This document shows, in pieces, positions 19,691-29,299 of a DNA stretch of 64,000 bases (position 1 is the first letter of the stretch; each line of letters begins with the position of its first letter). The position numbers and the translations under genes are program-made. The notes beneath the pieces were generated by a model. It saw nothing but the letters and a program-made list of their open reading frames with translations, was not told where the DNA came from and searched no databases. Origin of the DNA: Cronobacter universalis NCTC 9529. GTDB lineage: Bacteria; Pseudomonadota; Gammaproteobacteria; Enterobacterales; Enterobacteriaceae. The stretch covers positions 2,976,001 to 3,040,000 of the forward strand of contig NZ_CP012257.1 in NCBI RefSeq assembly GCF_001277175.1, read 5' to 3'.

Positions 19691-20350
19691 TTATTTTGTC
19701 TGGCGCGCCGCGGCGCGTTTGTGACGCACCACTTCATACACGCCCGGCAATACCGAGAAGACAATAATGGCGACGATCAGCAACTTCAGATTGTCCTGAA
19801 TAAACGGCATCGCGCCGAAGAAGTAGCCTGCGTAAGTAAACAGCAGAACCCACAACAGCGCGCCCACGACGTTAAACAGGGCAAAATGACGATAGGACAT
19901 ATGCCCCATCCCGGCGACGAACGGCGCGAAGGTGCGCACGATCGGCACGAAACGGGCAAGGATAATCGTTTTGCCGCCGTGACGCTCATAAAACGCGTGC
20001 GTTTTATCAAGATAGCTCTGCCGGAAGATTTTTGAATCCGGGTTGCTGAACAGCCGCGCGCCAAAGAGTCGGCCTATAGTGTAGTTCACCGCGTCGCCGA
20101 GGATCGCGGCGATGACCATTAAAAGCGCCATCAGGTGAACGTTGAGATCGTTGGACGGCAGCGATGAGATAGCGCCCGCCACAAACAGCAGCGAATCGCC
20201 AGGCAGAAACGGCGTCACGACCAGGCCCGTTTCGCAGAACAGGATCAGGAACAGGATGGCGTATACCCAAATCCCATACTGCGCCACCAGCTCCGCCAGA
20301 TGCACGTCGATATGTAAAATAAAATCAATCAGAAAGCGAATAATGTCCAT
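19691..20350 (-). CDS. dedA: DedA-family inner-membrane protein
   Basis: A 219-residue polytopic membrane protein of the DedA/SNARE-associated (VTT) family, implicated in proton-coupled or lipid-carrier flipping and membrane homeostasis. It carries the re-entrant motifs [15 protein letters not shown] (about 47-62) and [20 protein letters not shown] (about 130-150) with the conserved Glu and Arg residues, and ends with a basic tail. It is minus-strand, between truA (25 bp) and accD (150 bp). Confidence 0.94.
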   Translation of the reverse strand: MDIIRFLIDFILHIDVHLAELVAQYGIWVYAILFLILFCETGLVVTPFLPGDSLLFVAGAISSLPSNDLNVHLMALLMVIAAILGDAVNYTIGRLFGARLFSNPDSKIFRQSYLDKTHAFYERHGGKTIILARFVPIVRTFAPFVAGMGHMSYRHFALFNVVGALLWVLLFTYAGYFFGAMPFIQDNLKLLIVAIIVFSVLPGVYEVVRHKRAAARQTK

Positions 20351-20375
20351 ACTGGTTCTTCTTCCCCGACTGCCT

Positions 20376-21188
20376 TCAGTCAGCTAAAAAAAGTGGGCCC
20401 ATCGGCGGCTTTGGAAGCTCGAACTGCGCCGGATAATCCACCGACACCAGATACAGCCCTTCCGCTTTCGCCGTCGCTGCCGCGAGCGTTCTGTCCTTAG
20501 CCGCCAGCAGTTCTGCCATCCAGCTCTCCGGCTGGTTACCGCAGCCTATCTCCATCAGGCTGCCAACGATATTGCGCACCATATGATGCACAAAGGCGTT
20601 TGCCTTGATATCCACCACAATGTACGCCCCGAAGCGCTCAACGTTGATATGCATCAGGTTGCGCCAGGGCGTGCGGGACTGGCACTGTACCGCGCGAAAC
20701 GAGGTAAAATCGTTCTCGCCGATAAGGCACTGCGCCGCCCGGTGCATACGCTGTGCGTCCAGCGGCAGGTGGTAATGCGTCACCCCCTGCGAGAGCACCG
20801 CCGGCCGCAAACGGTGATTATAGATAACGTAGCGGTAACGGCGGGCCGTGGCGCTGAACCGGGCGTGGAACTCCGCGGGCACATCTTTCACCCAGCGCAC
20901 CGCGATGTCACCAGGTAAATTCGCATTTACGCCCAGCGTCCAGGCGGCGTCCTTGCGGACAGCGGTCGTTTCGAAGTGCACCACCTGGCCGGTGGCGTGC
21001 ACGCCCGCGTCGGTACGGCCCGCGCAGAAGACGTTAACCGGCTCGTTCGCCACCTGCGAGAGCGCCTTCTCAAGCTTCTCCTGGACGCTGCGCACTTCCT
21101 GCTGGCGCTGCCAGCCGTAATATTTACTGCCGTCGTACTCAATGCCGAGCGCGATTTTCCTCACCGGCTTTTCCAGACTTTCCGACAT
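20376..21188 (-). CDS. truA: tRNA pseudouridine(38-40) synthase
   Basis: TruA makes pseudouridine at positions 38, 39 and 40 in the anticodon arm of many tRNAs. The 270-residue protein has the catalytic Asp60 in [18 protein letters not shown], preceded by [15 protein letters not shown]. Length equals that of E. coli TruA. Its start touches the usg stop at 21188, indicating coupled translation. Confidence 0.97.
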   Translation of the reverse strand: MSESLEKPVRKIALGIEYDGSKYYGWQRQQEVRSVQEKLEKALSQVANEPVNVFCAGRTDAGVHATGQVVHFETTAVRKDAAWTLGVNANLPGDIAVRWVKDVPAEFHARFSATARRYRYVIYNHRLRPAVLSQGVTHYHLPLDAQRMHRAAQCLIGENDFTSFRAVQCQSRTPWRNLMHINVERFGAYIVVDIKANAFVHHMVRNIVGSLMEIGCGNQPESWMAELLAAKDRTLAAATAKAEGLYLVSVDYPAQFELPKPPMGPLFLAD

Positions 21189-22201
21189 CAGTACACATAC
21201 TCCTGCAGCAGTTTCTCCGCCGTTTTCACCGCCATCAGCGCGCCGCCGAAGCGCACGTTATCGGCGACCGACCAGAACTGGATCTGCTCCGGCATGCCGT
21301 AGTCGTTACGCACGCAGCCGATAGAAAGATGCACGCTGCCTGAGGCGTCGCCCACCTGCGTCGGATAGTCGTTCTCTTCAGAGAGCGCAATATCCTGATC
21401 GCGCTCCAGCGCGTCGCGGGCCTCTTCCGCCGCGAGCGGGCGCAGCGCTTCGAAATTCACCATCTGGGCATGGCCGTAAAACACCGGCGCCTGCACGCTG
21501 GTGACGGAAATCATCAAGCCCTCGTCCTGCAACACCTTGCGGACTTCATCCACCAGACGACGATCCTGGCGCACGCTGCCTTCGCGATCCGGCAGCAGCG
21601 GCAGCATGTTGAACGCCAGCTGGCGGCCAAAGTGATCGTCTTCATCGACCGGCATCCCGTTCAGCAGACGCGCGCTCTGGCCCGCCAGCGCGTCCACCGC
21701 CGTTTTGCCCTGCGCGGAAACGGACAACAGGTTCGTCACCTGAATGCGCGACAGCCCGCCCGCTTCCATCAGCGGACGCAGCGCCGTCAGAAGCTGGCTG
21801 GTCAGGCTGTCGGCCACCGCCACTACGTTGCGGTTGCGGTAATCCGCCAGCACATACGGGTTCACATCCGGCACCACCAGCGGCACGTCCGGCTCCAGCG
21901 CGAACAGGCCGCTGGAATCAATAACCAGACAACCGGCGTTGGTGGCGTCATCCACGTAGCGCGCGCTGGCTTCCCGGCCTGCGACGAAAAAGGCGAGCTG
22001 CGCCTGGGTCCAGTCGAACGCGTCGGCGTCCTGCACCTGCACGCTTTTACCGTTGAAACGCAGCGTTTCGCCCGCGCTTTCGTTGCGCGCCAGCGCATAG
22101 ATTTCACCCACCGGGAACTGACGCTCGGCGAGTTGCTCAAGCAGGGCCTCTCCCACGGCGCCCGTCGCGCCCAGTATGGCGATATTCCAGCCTTCAGACA
22201 T
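21188..22201 (-). CDS. usg: Usg, aspartate-semialdehyde-dehydrogenase-like protein
   Basis: The 337-residue product has the fold marks of aspartate-semialdehyde dehydrogenase: N-terminal NADP motif [14 protein letters not shown] and dimerisation domain [17 protein letters not shown]. The position of the catalytic cysteine, normally in an N-C-T motif, reads NLLSVSAQG, so ordinary dehydrogenase chemistry seems unlikely; this also holds for E. coli Usg as far as I recall. No role is established. It is placed between pdxB and truA, 68 bp after pdxB. Confidence 0.92.
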   Translation of the reverse strand: MSEGWNIAILGATGAVGEALLEQLAERQFPVGEIYALARNESAGETLRFNGKSVQVQDADAFDWTQAQLAFFVAGREASARYVDDATNAGCLVIDSSGLFALEPDVPLVVPDVNPYVLADYRNRNVVAVADSLTSQLLTALRPLMEAGGLSRIQVTNLLSVSAQGKTAVDALAGQSARLLNGMPVDEDDHFGRQLAFNMLPLLPDREGSVRQDRRLVDEVRKVLQDEGLMISVTSVQAPVFYGHAQMVNFEALRPLAAEEARDALERDQDIALSEENDYPTQVGDASGSVHLSIGCVRNDYGMPEQIQFWSVADNVRFGGALMAVKTAEKLLQEYVY

Positions 22202-22217
22202 GGTGGTTTTACTCCAG

Positions 22218-22254
22218 AAAATAAAAATGCCTTCCCCGCCCGTTGTGCGGGGAA
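22218..22254 (-). terminator. Hairpin between pdxB and usg
   Basis: The stem TTCCCCGC/GCGGGGAA (7-nt loop) is followed on the minus strand by GGCATTTTTATTTT. It could partly terminate pdxB transcripts before usg. Confidence 0.6.
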
Positions 22255-22269
22255 TAAGAGAATCAGCGA

Positions 22270-23397
22270 TTAACGGATCGGATGATGGGTCGCGTTAAAA
22301 CCCAGCTTTTGCAGCAGCGCGGCGGCGGCCTCGTCATCGCACTGTACATATAGCGACGACCATTCGCGGCGCTCCTGGTAATTTTTGCGAAGCTTATCAA
22401 ATTCGCCCGGAATGCCCGCCACGCGGCGAAGCGGCGCGTCGTCGCGGCGCACATCATACACCAGATGCACCAGCCGTTTCAGCGTCGCCTGATCGAGCGG
22501 CCCCTGAAGCGTAATGCGGCCAAACTCCGGCGGCGGCAACAGCGTGGCCAGCGCCACCTGCTGCGGCGCGCCGAGGAACTGACTGTATGCCTCAAACACC
22601 TGCGTGGTGCCGCGCGCTTTGCCTTCAAGCGTATAGCCCGCGATGTGCGCGGTGCCGATATCAACGCGTTTTAAAAGCTCGACGTTCAGCGCAGGCTCCG
22701 GCTCCCAGACGTCCAGCACGACGCTGAGCGGCTGCCCCGCCTCAAGGCGCGCCAGCAGCGCGGCGTTATCGACCACCGGACCGCGGCAGGCGTTAATCAG
22801 AATAGCCCCGGGCTTCAGGCGCGCGATCAGCGCCTCGTCGGCCAGATGCAGCGTTTTGTACGGCCCGTCTTTAAAGAGCGGCGTGTGGAACGTGAGAATG
22901 TCTGCCTCGCGCACCAGTTCGTCAAGCGGGCGGAAATCGCCGCTGTCGCCGCGCGGCGGATCGCACAGCAGCGTACGTATGCCTAATGCTTCCAGGCGCG
23001 CCTGTAAACGAGAGCCGACGTTGCCCACCCCGACGATCCCGACGGTGCGGTCAGTCAGTGCAAAACCGTCGCGCTCGGCAAGCATCAGCAGCGCGGAAAA
23101 GACATATTCCACCACCGCAATCGCGTTGCAGCCGGGCGCGGCGGAAAACGCGACGCCCGCCTCGCGTAAATAGTCTTCATCAACGTGGTCGGTGCCCGCC
23201 GTGGCGGTGCCGACAAACCGGATGTTTTTGCCGTCCAGCAAATCGCGATTCACCTGGGTGACCGAGCGCACCATCAGGGCGTCGGCGTCGTTCAGTTCCG
23301 CCTGCGGGATCGGGCGGCCCGGCACGGCCTGCACCTCGCCAAGACGGCTGAACAGCTCGCGTGCGTAAGGCATATTTTCATCAACGAGGATTTTCAC
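22270..23397 (-). CDS. pdxB: Erythronate-4-phosphate dehydrogenase
   Basis: PdxB oxidises 4-phosphoerythronate in the DXP-dependent pyridoxal phosphate pathway. The 375-residue enzyme belongs to the D-2-hydroxyacid dehydrogenases: NAD loop [16 protein letters not shown] (about residues 121-136), catalytic Arg in [10 protein letters not shown], Glu in DVWEPEP and His in [16 protein letters not shown], then a C-terminal PdxB-specific dimerisation domain. The ATG at 23397 gives [16 protein letters not shown]. It is divergent from flk. Confidence 0.96.
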   Translation of the reverse strand: MKILVDENMPYARELFSRLGEVQAVPGRPIPQAELNDADALMVRSVTQVNRDLLDGKNIRFVGTATAGTDHVDEDYLREAGVAFSAAPGCNAIAVVEYVFSALLMLAERDGFALTDRTVGIVGVGNVGSRLQARLEALGIRTLLCDPPRGDSGDFRPLDELVREADILTFHTPLFKDGPYKTLHLADEALIARLKPGAILINACRGPVVDNAALLARLEAGQPLSVVLDVWEPEPALNVELLKRVDIGTAHIAGYTLEGKARGTTQVFEAYSQFLGAPQQVALATLLPPPEFGRITLQGPLDQATLKRLVHLVYDVRRDDAPLRRVAGIPGEFDKLRKNYQERREWSSLYVQCDDEAAAALLQKLGFNATHHPIR

Positions 23398-23516
23398 GTT
23401 TCTCTACCTGTTTATGTGCGGGAGATAGCCGTTAAGTGTGCCATAATCTCGCCGCCAGGCATACTTAACAGCGTGGTTAGTTTCGCGGCACCGTCCGGTC
23501 AGGTTAAGGATTATTG

Positions 23517-24524
23517 ATGATGCAACCCATTCATGGCGCCACGCCCCGCCCGGCGGGGGAGCCTCCCACATCGCCCCACTCCGCAGGCGAGCAGCCGCTT
23601 TCCACCCAGCAGCGCACGGTGCTTGAGCGGCTTATCACCAGGCTTGTGGCGCTGACCCAGCAGCAAAGCGCCGAAGTCTGGGCCGGCATGAAGCACGATC
23701 TGGGCGTAAAGAGCGATGCGCCGCTACTCTCGCGCCACTTCCCCGCGGCCGAACAGAATCTTAACCAGCGGCTCGGCCAGGCGCAGCAGACGCATACTCA
23801 GCGTCAGGTATTGTCGCAGCTGACGGAGCTTCTGAACGTCGGCAACAATCGCCAGGCGGTGAGCGATTATATTCGCCAGCAGTTCGGTCATACCGCGCTG
23901 AACCAGCTTTCCGGCGAGCAGCTGAAAAGCGTGCTGACGCTGCTGCAAAACGCGCAGCTGAATATCCCCCAGCCGCAGCAGCGCCCGGCGACCGACCGCC
24001 CGATGCAGCCTGCGGAGCACAATACGCTCAACCAGCAGGTGACGAAGCTTGCGGCGGCCACCGGCGAATCGCCGAAGCTTATCTGGCAGTCGATGCTGGA
24101 GCTTTCTGGTGTGAAAAGCGGCGAGCTGATCCCGGCGAAGCATTTCGCGGCGCTCTCCACCTGGCTTGTCGCGCGCCAGACGCTTGCCGACCAGCCCGCG
24201 CCGACGTTGCACAGCATTCAGGCCGCGCTGCGCCAGCCGCTGGAATCGCGCGAATGGCAGGAGATCAGCGACTACGCGCAGCAGCGCTTCCAGGCGACGC
24301 CGCAAACGGTGCTGACCACCGCGCAGGTGCAGGATATTCTCAATCAGGTATTTATTCGTCGCTCGGAAGGGTCGCCGGAAACGCTTGAAGTGCGCCATAT
24401 TCAGCCTATCTACAGCCCGCTTATCGCGTTTTTCACCCAGCCGGTGAAGCAGATTTCCGCCAAACCTGGCCTTGCGATGTTCCTGCTGGTGCTGGTTATC
24501 CTTCTGCTCTGGCTGGTTATCTGA
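23517..24524 (+). CDS. flk: Flk, flagellar biosynthesis regulator
   Basis: Flk prevents premature export of the anti-sigma factor FlgM before hook completion in Salmonella and E. coli. The 335-residue protein is mostly soluble and Gln-rich, with a single C-terminal transmembrane helix (LAMFLLVLVILLLWLVI), which anchors it in the inner membrane facing the cytoplasm. A TTG and two ATG codons are in frame at 23514-23522; the ATG at 23517 (MMQPI) matches the family start and has AAGGA 6 bp upstream. It is divergent from pdxB and convergent with the autotransporter gene. Confidence 0.92.
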   Translation: MMQPIHGATPRPAGEPPTSPHSAGEQPLSTQQRTVLERLITRLVALTQQQSAEVWAGMKHDLGVKSDAPLLSRHFPAAEQNLNQRLGQAQQTHTQRQVLSQLTELLNVGNNRQAVSDYIRQQFGHTALNQLSGEQLKSVLTLLQNAQLNIPQPQQRPATDRPMQPAEHNTLNQQVTKLAAATGESPKLIWQSMLELSGVKSGELIPAKHFAALSTWLVARQTLADQPAPTLHSIQAALRQPLESREWQEISDYAQQRFQATPQTVLTTAQVQDILNQVFIRRSEGSPETLEVRHIQPIYSPLIAFFTQPVKQISAKPGLAMFLLVLVILLLWLVI

Positions 24525-24532
24525 CAGACAGC

Positions 24533-24562
24533 AAAAAGGCGTCTTGCGACGCCTTTTCTTTA
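24533..24562. terminator. Bidirectional terminator between flk and the autotransporter gene
   Basis: AAAAAGGCGTC-TTGC-GACGCCTTTTC has A and T runs on both sides and lies between two convergent genes. Confidence 0.85.
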
Positions 24563-24578
24563 TACTGCAATCCCCGTA

Positions 24579-27353
24579 TCAGAAACTTAACGACACGCCG
24601 GCCATCACGCTGCGGTTGCTGTTGCGCCCGTCGCTGGTCTCCTGCTCGCCCGTCAGATTCAGGTTCAGCGCCGGATTGACCTGCCAGCCCAGCGATACCG
24701 CGCTGGTCAGCGTTTTCTCGGGCGCCGTCACGCCGTGGAGCGGCACCGGCTGATCCACGCCGGTAAAGCTCGCCTGGTAGTGGCCTTCATCCTGACTTAA
24801 CGCGCGTTGCAGGTGGGTCTGGAAGCTCAGATCCAGCCGCCCGTGCGTTTGCAGATCGAACGCATAAGCCGCGCGCAGCCCCGCGCCCGCCTGCCAGCGC
24901 GTGGTGGTCTGGCTGTCGGCGCGCAGGCCGAAACCCGATGCGCTTTTCTCGCTAAAGGCGTCCTGCTTCAGCGTGATGTACTGCGTATCGATAAACGGCG
25001 TCACTTCCAGACCGTCCACGTTAAAGCGATAGCCAGTCTCGCTGCCAAGCGACATCCAGCTGCCGCTCTGGCGGCTGCTGACGCGCTCGGAGCTGCTGCC
25101 GAGCCACAGCATACGTTTCTGCTGGCCGTCGTAATAACCGGACGCCAGGCGACCCGTCAGGTAGTAACCGCCGTAGATTTTGCCGCCGTAAAGCGCGGCT
25201 TCGCTGAGGCTGCCGGTATTGCGTTCGCCGCCGCTGCTCAGCGCGCTGAACGTGTCGGTGCGCGAGAGCGAGGTGCCGATAAACGTGTGCTCATCGATAA
25301 ACCGGTCCTGGCCGGTCACCCACCCTTTCATGGAGTAACTTACCGGCGAAAACCCGTTGCGCCCAAGGCTGCCGTTCCAGGAGAGCGTATCGCTCCAGCT
25401 GCGGCTTTGCGGCGCGTCCAGCAGGGCGGTGATGTGATTCGCGCTGCTGCGCTGATTCACGTTGATAGCCTGCCAGGTGAGCGCCGCCGTCGCCGCCGGA
25501 AGCTGGCCGGAGAGGCTCTCCAGCGCCGCGCGGGCGGACTGATTGTTCGGGATGCGCTGTAATTCGCCAGCCGCCGAAGCAAACGAGCTGGCGCGTACCG
25601 TCACGCCGCTCGCCACCTGCTTATCGAGCTGTCTGAACGCCTGCTCAAGACGCGCGGCGCCGGAGAGCGTGGCCGCTGACGCGCTGGCGACCCTGGTTTG
25701 CGTAACCTGTAAACGTTTGATGTTAAGCCACGCCTGCTTCGTGCTGTAACCGAGCGACCCGGTCAGGAACACGCCCGCCGATTGTGTAAAGCGGCTAAAC
25801 CGGCCTGACAGCGCGCCAGCGTTGACGAGAGGCTGACGCGCCTGGGTCACGTAGCCTGCCGGCACGCCCAGCAGATGCAGATTCCCCGCAAGCGTCGCGC
25901 GCCCCGCCACATCCAGCGTCGAGCCGAGCATAAACGCCAGGCTGCCGGTGGTACGCTGCGTGTAGTTGCGCATAAACCGCGTTTTACCGTCGCGCAGCAA
26001 TACATAACCGCTGTTATCGACATTGCCTCTGACGGTGCGCACATCCAGCGTGCCCGCGCGGCCAATCGTCACCGCGGAGGCCAGGCTTTTCGCCGACGAC
26101 AGCGTGCCGCCCAACACCTGCGTTGCGCCGGTGTAGCTGGCGTCCTGCGTCAACACCAGCTTGCCGGTGCCGCTTTTGATTAATCCGCCGCTGCCGCTGA
26201 TGGCGTTGCTCCAGGTGGAGGTGTAGCTGTTAAACGCCACGCTCACGGTACCCCAGTTAAATTTGGCCGGGCCGTTGATCGCTTTCGCCGCATTCAGCAG
26301 GCCATAACCGAACACCGCGTCAACGCCGGGCGCGCCGATGTCGGTCGCGGTGCCGAGCACGGTCTGGCGAACCAGATCGTTGGTGAAATAGGGGTACTTC
26401 TGCCAGACCATCGCCGCCACGCCGGAGACCTGGGGGGCGGCGAATGACGTGCCGCTCACCAGGCGCAGCACCGGTTTGCCGGTGCTGTCGGTCGACTGTA
26501 CGTAAACGCTGCCAGGCGCCGCCAGACAGCTGTTTTTCATGACGCCGCAACGGTTGGCGTAGCTTGCGATATAGCCCGGATTAAAGGTGTCGACCGCCGT
26601 GGCGACCAGCCAGCCTTTATCCAGCCCTGAAGCGGGCGCCAGTGACGGCAGTTTCGCGACCCCTATCGGGTTCGCCGCGCCGTCGTTGCCGCTCGCAAAC
26701 ACAATGATCCCGTTGTACGACGAGACAAACGGCTTCCAGGCGCTCACGAAATAGTTGGTCGTGGCGGTACTGGCCGGGTTCCAGTCGGGGATACCCCAGG
26801 AGTTGTTAATGATCTTCGCGCCCGCGCGCGCCAGATCGTAGTTGATCTGCCCGAAGTTCAGGCTCTGGCGGGTATTGGCGACATCAGGAATGATACGCGC
26901 GCTGATAAGCGTCGCGCCCGTCGCGGTGCCGCCGGTAAACAGAGCGGTCTTACGGCCCGCAAGCGTCTGGGCGACCATCGTACCGTGGCCGCGGACGTCG
27001 CCGACGCTCAGGTTGTTAGTTTTCGGATCGACATAGTTCAGGGTGCCCTTCACCACGCCCTGCAGGGCCGGATGCGTGGTCAGAATACCGGTATCCGCCA
27101 CGCCGACTTTAACGCCCGCGCCGTTGATACCCGCCGCGCGCGCGGTGGACGCGCTGGTGATAAACAGCGGTCGGTTAAAGTTAGTTCGCGTGACGACATC
27201 CGCCGCTGTCACAGAAGGCACATATGTGAAGACGTCATCGGCATCCTTCTTTACGCTGGCGGAGGCTGCCCCTGAACATGACAGGATAAGGAGTGAAATC
27301 ACTCTCCCTTTGGTTAATAAAGTCCCTTTACCCAGAGATACGTCTGTGGGCAT
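24579..27353 (-). CDS. Subtilisin-family (S8) serine protease autotransporter
   Basis: A 924-residue type Va autotransporter. Numbered from the ATG at 27353, it has a hydrophobic signal (about 16-33, with Cys26 in LILSC as a possible lipobox), an S8 protease domain (about 75-360) with Asp87 (VGVADTGI), His123 (RGHGTMVA), oxyanion Asn223 (FASGNDG) and Ser303 (SGTSFAAPQVSG), one autotransporter-associated repeat (GSGGLIKSGTGKLVLTQDASYTG), a linker, and a C-terminal beta-barrel of about 260 residues ending in VSLSF. The protease should be displayed on or released from the cell surface. Relatives include Serratia extracellular serine proteases and, more distantly, NalP and SphB1. It sits between flk and fabB, where E. 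coli has yfcJ, behind an AT-rich leader. The frame is open for 21 codons upstream, but GGGGAAA precedes the chosen ATG. Confidence 0.9.
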   Translation of the reverse strand: MPTDVSLGKGTLLTKGRVISLLILSCSGAASASVKKDADDVFTYVPSVTAADVVTRTNFNRPLFITSASTARAAGINGAGVKVGVADTGILTTHPALQGVVKGTLNYVDPKTNNLSVGDVRGHGTMVAQTLAGRKTALFTGGTATGATLISARIIPDVANTRQSLNFGQINYDLARAGAKIINNSWGIPDWNPASTATTNYFVSAWKPFVSSYNGIIVFASGNDGAANPIGVAKLPSLAPASGLDKGWLVATAVDTFNPGYIASYANRCGVMKNSCLAAPGSVYVQSTDSTGKPVLRLVSGTSFAAPQVSGVAAMVWQKYPYFTNDLVRQTVLGTATDIGAPGVDAVFGYGLLNAAKAINGPAKFNWGTVSVAFNSYTSTWSNAISGSGGLIKSGTGKLVLTQDASYTGATQVLGGTLSSAKSLASAVTIGRAGTLDVRTVRGNVDNSGYVLLRDGKTRFMRNYTQRTTGSLAFMLGSTLDVAGRATLAGNLHLLGVPAGYVTQARQPLVNAGALSGRFSRFTQSAGVFLTGSLGYSTKQAWLNIKRLQVTQTRVASASAATLSGAARLEQAFRQLDKQVASGVTVRASSFASAAGELQRIPNNQSARAALESLSGQLPAATAALTWQAINVNQRSSANHITALLDAPQSRSWSDTLSWNGSLGRNGFSPVSYSMKGWVTGQDRFIDEHTFIGTSLSRTDTFSALSSGGERNTGSLSEAALYGGKIYGGYYLTGRLASGYYDGQQKRMLWLGSSSERVSSRQSGSWMSLGSETGYRFNVDGLEVTPFIDTQYITLKQDAFSEKSASGFGLRADSQTTTRWQAGAGLRAAYAFDLQTHGRLDLSFQTHLQRALSQDEGHYQASFTGVDQPVPLHGVTAPEKTLTSAVSLGWQVNPALNLNLTGEQETSDGRNSNRSVMAGVSLSF

Positions 27354-27883
27354 GGTTGGTTTCCCCGGCTGGCAAGGCCTCGTAAGAGGCAAACAACTTT
27401 TCCCTGAATTCCGCAAAACTGATTTCGGATTTCTTTTATGCTGTATCCTTCACTCTTATCTTTTTGAAAAGTCTAAGAATGGCATGATGTAATATGTGTT
27501 TCTGATATAAGGCGCCGTCGTTGCGAATCAAACGGCCGCCTGGATATATAGAGATATATCGACAAAAATCGCCGAGACTTTAAGGGAAAGCATTCCAGAG
27601 ACAGTTTTGTTTAAATAAATTATATTTTTCAAACTGTTAATTAATCGCGAAATACAATTTATCTTACTTAAGTGAAATTAAACTTTCTTCGGATAATAGT
27701 AAGTGCGGGTAAAATAAAGGCTTTTTCACCCTCATCCTCATCAGCAATAGCTGATGTTAAAAACTATTAAAACAAGAGGTTATTCTTAACATAAATTTTA
27801 TGTATGACGCCGCGGCGGCAAGGAGATTATCCGGAAGGTTTCAGATAAGGAAACGCGGGGAAGTAAAACGCGGAGAATAAACA
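27354..27883. other. AT-rich non-coding region upstream of the autotransporter
   Basis: No supported gene. From about 27480 to 27880 base composition is far more AT-rich than neighbours, with runs such as TTTAAATAAATTATATTTTTC and many TTAA steps, features that attract H-NS. A small hairpin TCAGC-AATA-GCTGA is at 27748-27761. It is the likely promoter and silencing region of the autotransporter gene, which reads away from it. Confidence 0.5.
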
Positions 27884-27914
27884 TAAAAAAAGGAGCCTTT
27901 CGGCTCCATTTCTT
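27884..27914 (-). terminator. Rho-independent terminator of fabB
   Basis: GGAGCC-GAAA-GGCTCC on the minus strand followed by seven T, 12 bp after the fabB stop. Confidence 0.88.
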
Positions 27915-27925
27915 TTAAAGAGACA

Positions 27926-29143
27926 TTACGCCTGGTATTTACGCATTACCAGCGTGGCGTTGGTGCCGCCAAAACCAAAGCTGTTGGACATAACCGTGGT
28001 CAGCTCACGCTCAACCGGCGCGGTGATGATATTCATGCCGTTCGCCTGCTCGTCCAGCTCGTCAATGTTGATGCTCGGCGCGATAAAGCCGTGCTCCAGC
28101 ATCAGCAGCGAGTAGATCGCTTCCTGAACGCCTGCGGCGCCCAGCGAGTGGCCGGTCATCGCTTTGGTCGCGGAAATAGCCGGCGTGTTGTCGCCGAACA
28201 CTTCGCGGATAGCGCCCAGCTCTTTCACGTCGCCAACCGGCGTAGACGTGCCGTGGGAGTTCAGATAGTCAATCGGCGTATCCACGCCATGCATCGCCAT
28301 CTTCATGCAGCGCACCGCGCCTTCGCCAGACGGCGCGACCATGTCGGCGCCATCGGACGTTGCGCCGTAGCCGACGATTTCTGCGTAGATGTGCGCGCCG
28401 CGCGCCAGCGCGTGCTCCAGCTCTTCGACCACGACCATACCGCCGCCGCCTGCGATAACGAAGCCGTCACGGCTCGCGTCATAGGTACGGGACGCTTTTT
28501 CCGGGGTCTCGTTGTATTTTGTGGAGAGCGCGCCCATCGCGTCGAACTCACACGCCATTTCCCAGCCCAGCTCTTCACCGCCGCCAGCGAACACGATGTC
28601 CTGTTTGCCAAGCTGGATCTGCTCAACCGCGTTGCCGATGCAGTGCGCGGAAGTCGCGCAAGCGGAGCTGATAGAGTAGTTAACGCCGTGGATTTTGAAT
28701 GGGGTCGCGAGGCAGGCGGAAACCGCAGAGGCCATCGCTTTGGTGACCACGTAAGGGCCGACCGCTTTCAGGCCGCGCGGGCTGCGCATCGCGTCAGCGC
28801 CGAACACCTGAGCTTTGGACGAACCGCCGGAGCCGGCGACGATACCGACGCGCGGGTTATTCTGATACACCTCGTCGGGCAGACCAGCGTCTTTGATAGC
28901 TTCCTGCATGGAGAGGTAAGCATAAATAGAAGCGTCGTTCATGAAGCGCACCACTTTACGGTCAATCAGACCGGTGGTGTCCAGCTTCACGTTGCCCCAG
29001 ACGTGGCTACGCATACCTGCGTCGAGAAATTCTTGAGAGAAAGTGATCCCCGAGCGTCCTTCACGCAGGGATGCCAGGACTTCCTGCTGGTTATTACCGA
29101 TGCTGGAAACGATGCCCAGGCCAGTAATTACTGCACGTTTCAT
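27926..29143 (-). CDS. fabB: 3-oxoacyl-ACP synthase I (KAS I)
   Basis: FabB condenses malonyl-ACP with acyl-ACP and is essential for elongating cis-unsaturated fatty acids. The 405-residue protein carries the Cys-His-His triad: Cys in [16 protein letters not shown] (about 163), His in [11 protein letters not shown] (about 298) and His in [10 protein letters not shown] (about 333). The ATG at 29143 ([16 protein letters not shown]) is standard. It is divergent from mnmC; palindromic FabR and FadR sites lie 47-81 bp upstream, indicating repression by FabR and activation by FadR as in E. coli. Confidence 0.98.
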   Translation of the reverse strand: MKRAVITGLGIVSSIGNNQQEVLASLREGRSGITFSQEFLDAGMRSHVWGNVKLDTTGLIDRKVVRFMNDASIYAYLSMQEAIKDAGLPDEVYQNNPRVGIVAGSGGSSKAQVFGADAMRSPRGLKAVGPYVVTKAMASAVSACLATPFKIHGVNYSISSACATSAHCIGNAVEQIQLGKQDIVFAGGGEELGWEMACEFDAMGALSTKYNETPEKASRTYDASRDGFVIAGGGGMVVVEELEHALARGAHIYAEIVGYGATSDGADMVAPSGEGAVRCMKMAMHGVDTPIDYLNSHGTSTPVGDVKELGAIREVFGDNTPAISATKAMTGHSLGAAGVQEAIYSLLMLEHGFIAPSINIDELDEQANGMNIITAPVERELTTVMSNSFGFGGTNATLVMRKYQA

Positions 29144-29189
29144 TCAATACCTCTTCGAGTACGCTAAGTAAGTGTCGTGTCGCAAGATA

Positions 29190-29205
29190 GCGTACAGTTG
29201 TACGC
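29190..29205. promoter_or_regulatory. FabR operator at fabB
   Basis: GCGTACA-GT-TGTACGC is a perfect inverted repeat and matches the FabR palindrome (AGCGTACA..TGTNCGCT) known at fabA and fabB. It lies 47 bp before the fabB start. Confidence 0.8.
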
Positions 29206-29207
29206 CG

Positions 29208-29224
29208 AACAAGTCCGATCAGCC
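29208..29224 (-). promoter_or_regulatory. FadR site at fabB
   Basis: The minus-strand 17-mer GGCTGATCGGACTTGTT matches the FadR consensus AACTGGTCNGACCAGTT at 11 of 16 informative positions, including the TC-N-GAC core. It lies directly upstream of the FabR palindrome, the place where FadR activates fabB in E. coli. Confidence 0.7.
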
Positions 29225-29299
29225 ATATTGGCAAGAAATTTGCGATGTCCGACCGGGCTCGCTAAGATCGTGCGACTGCCTGTCATTCGAGCAATTTAC

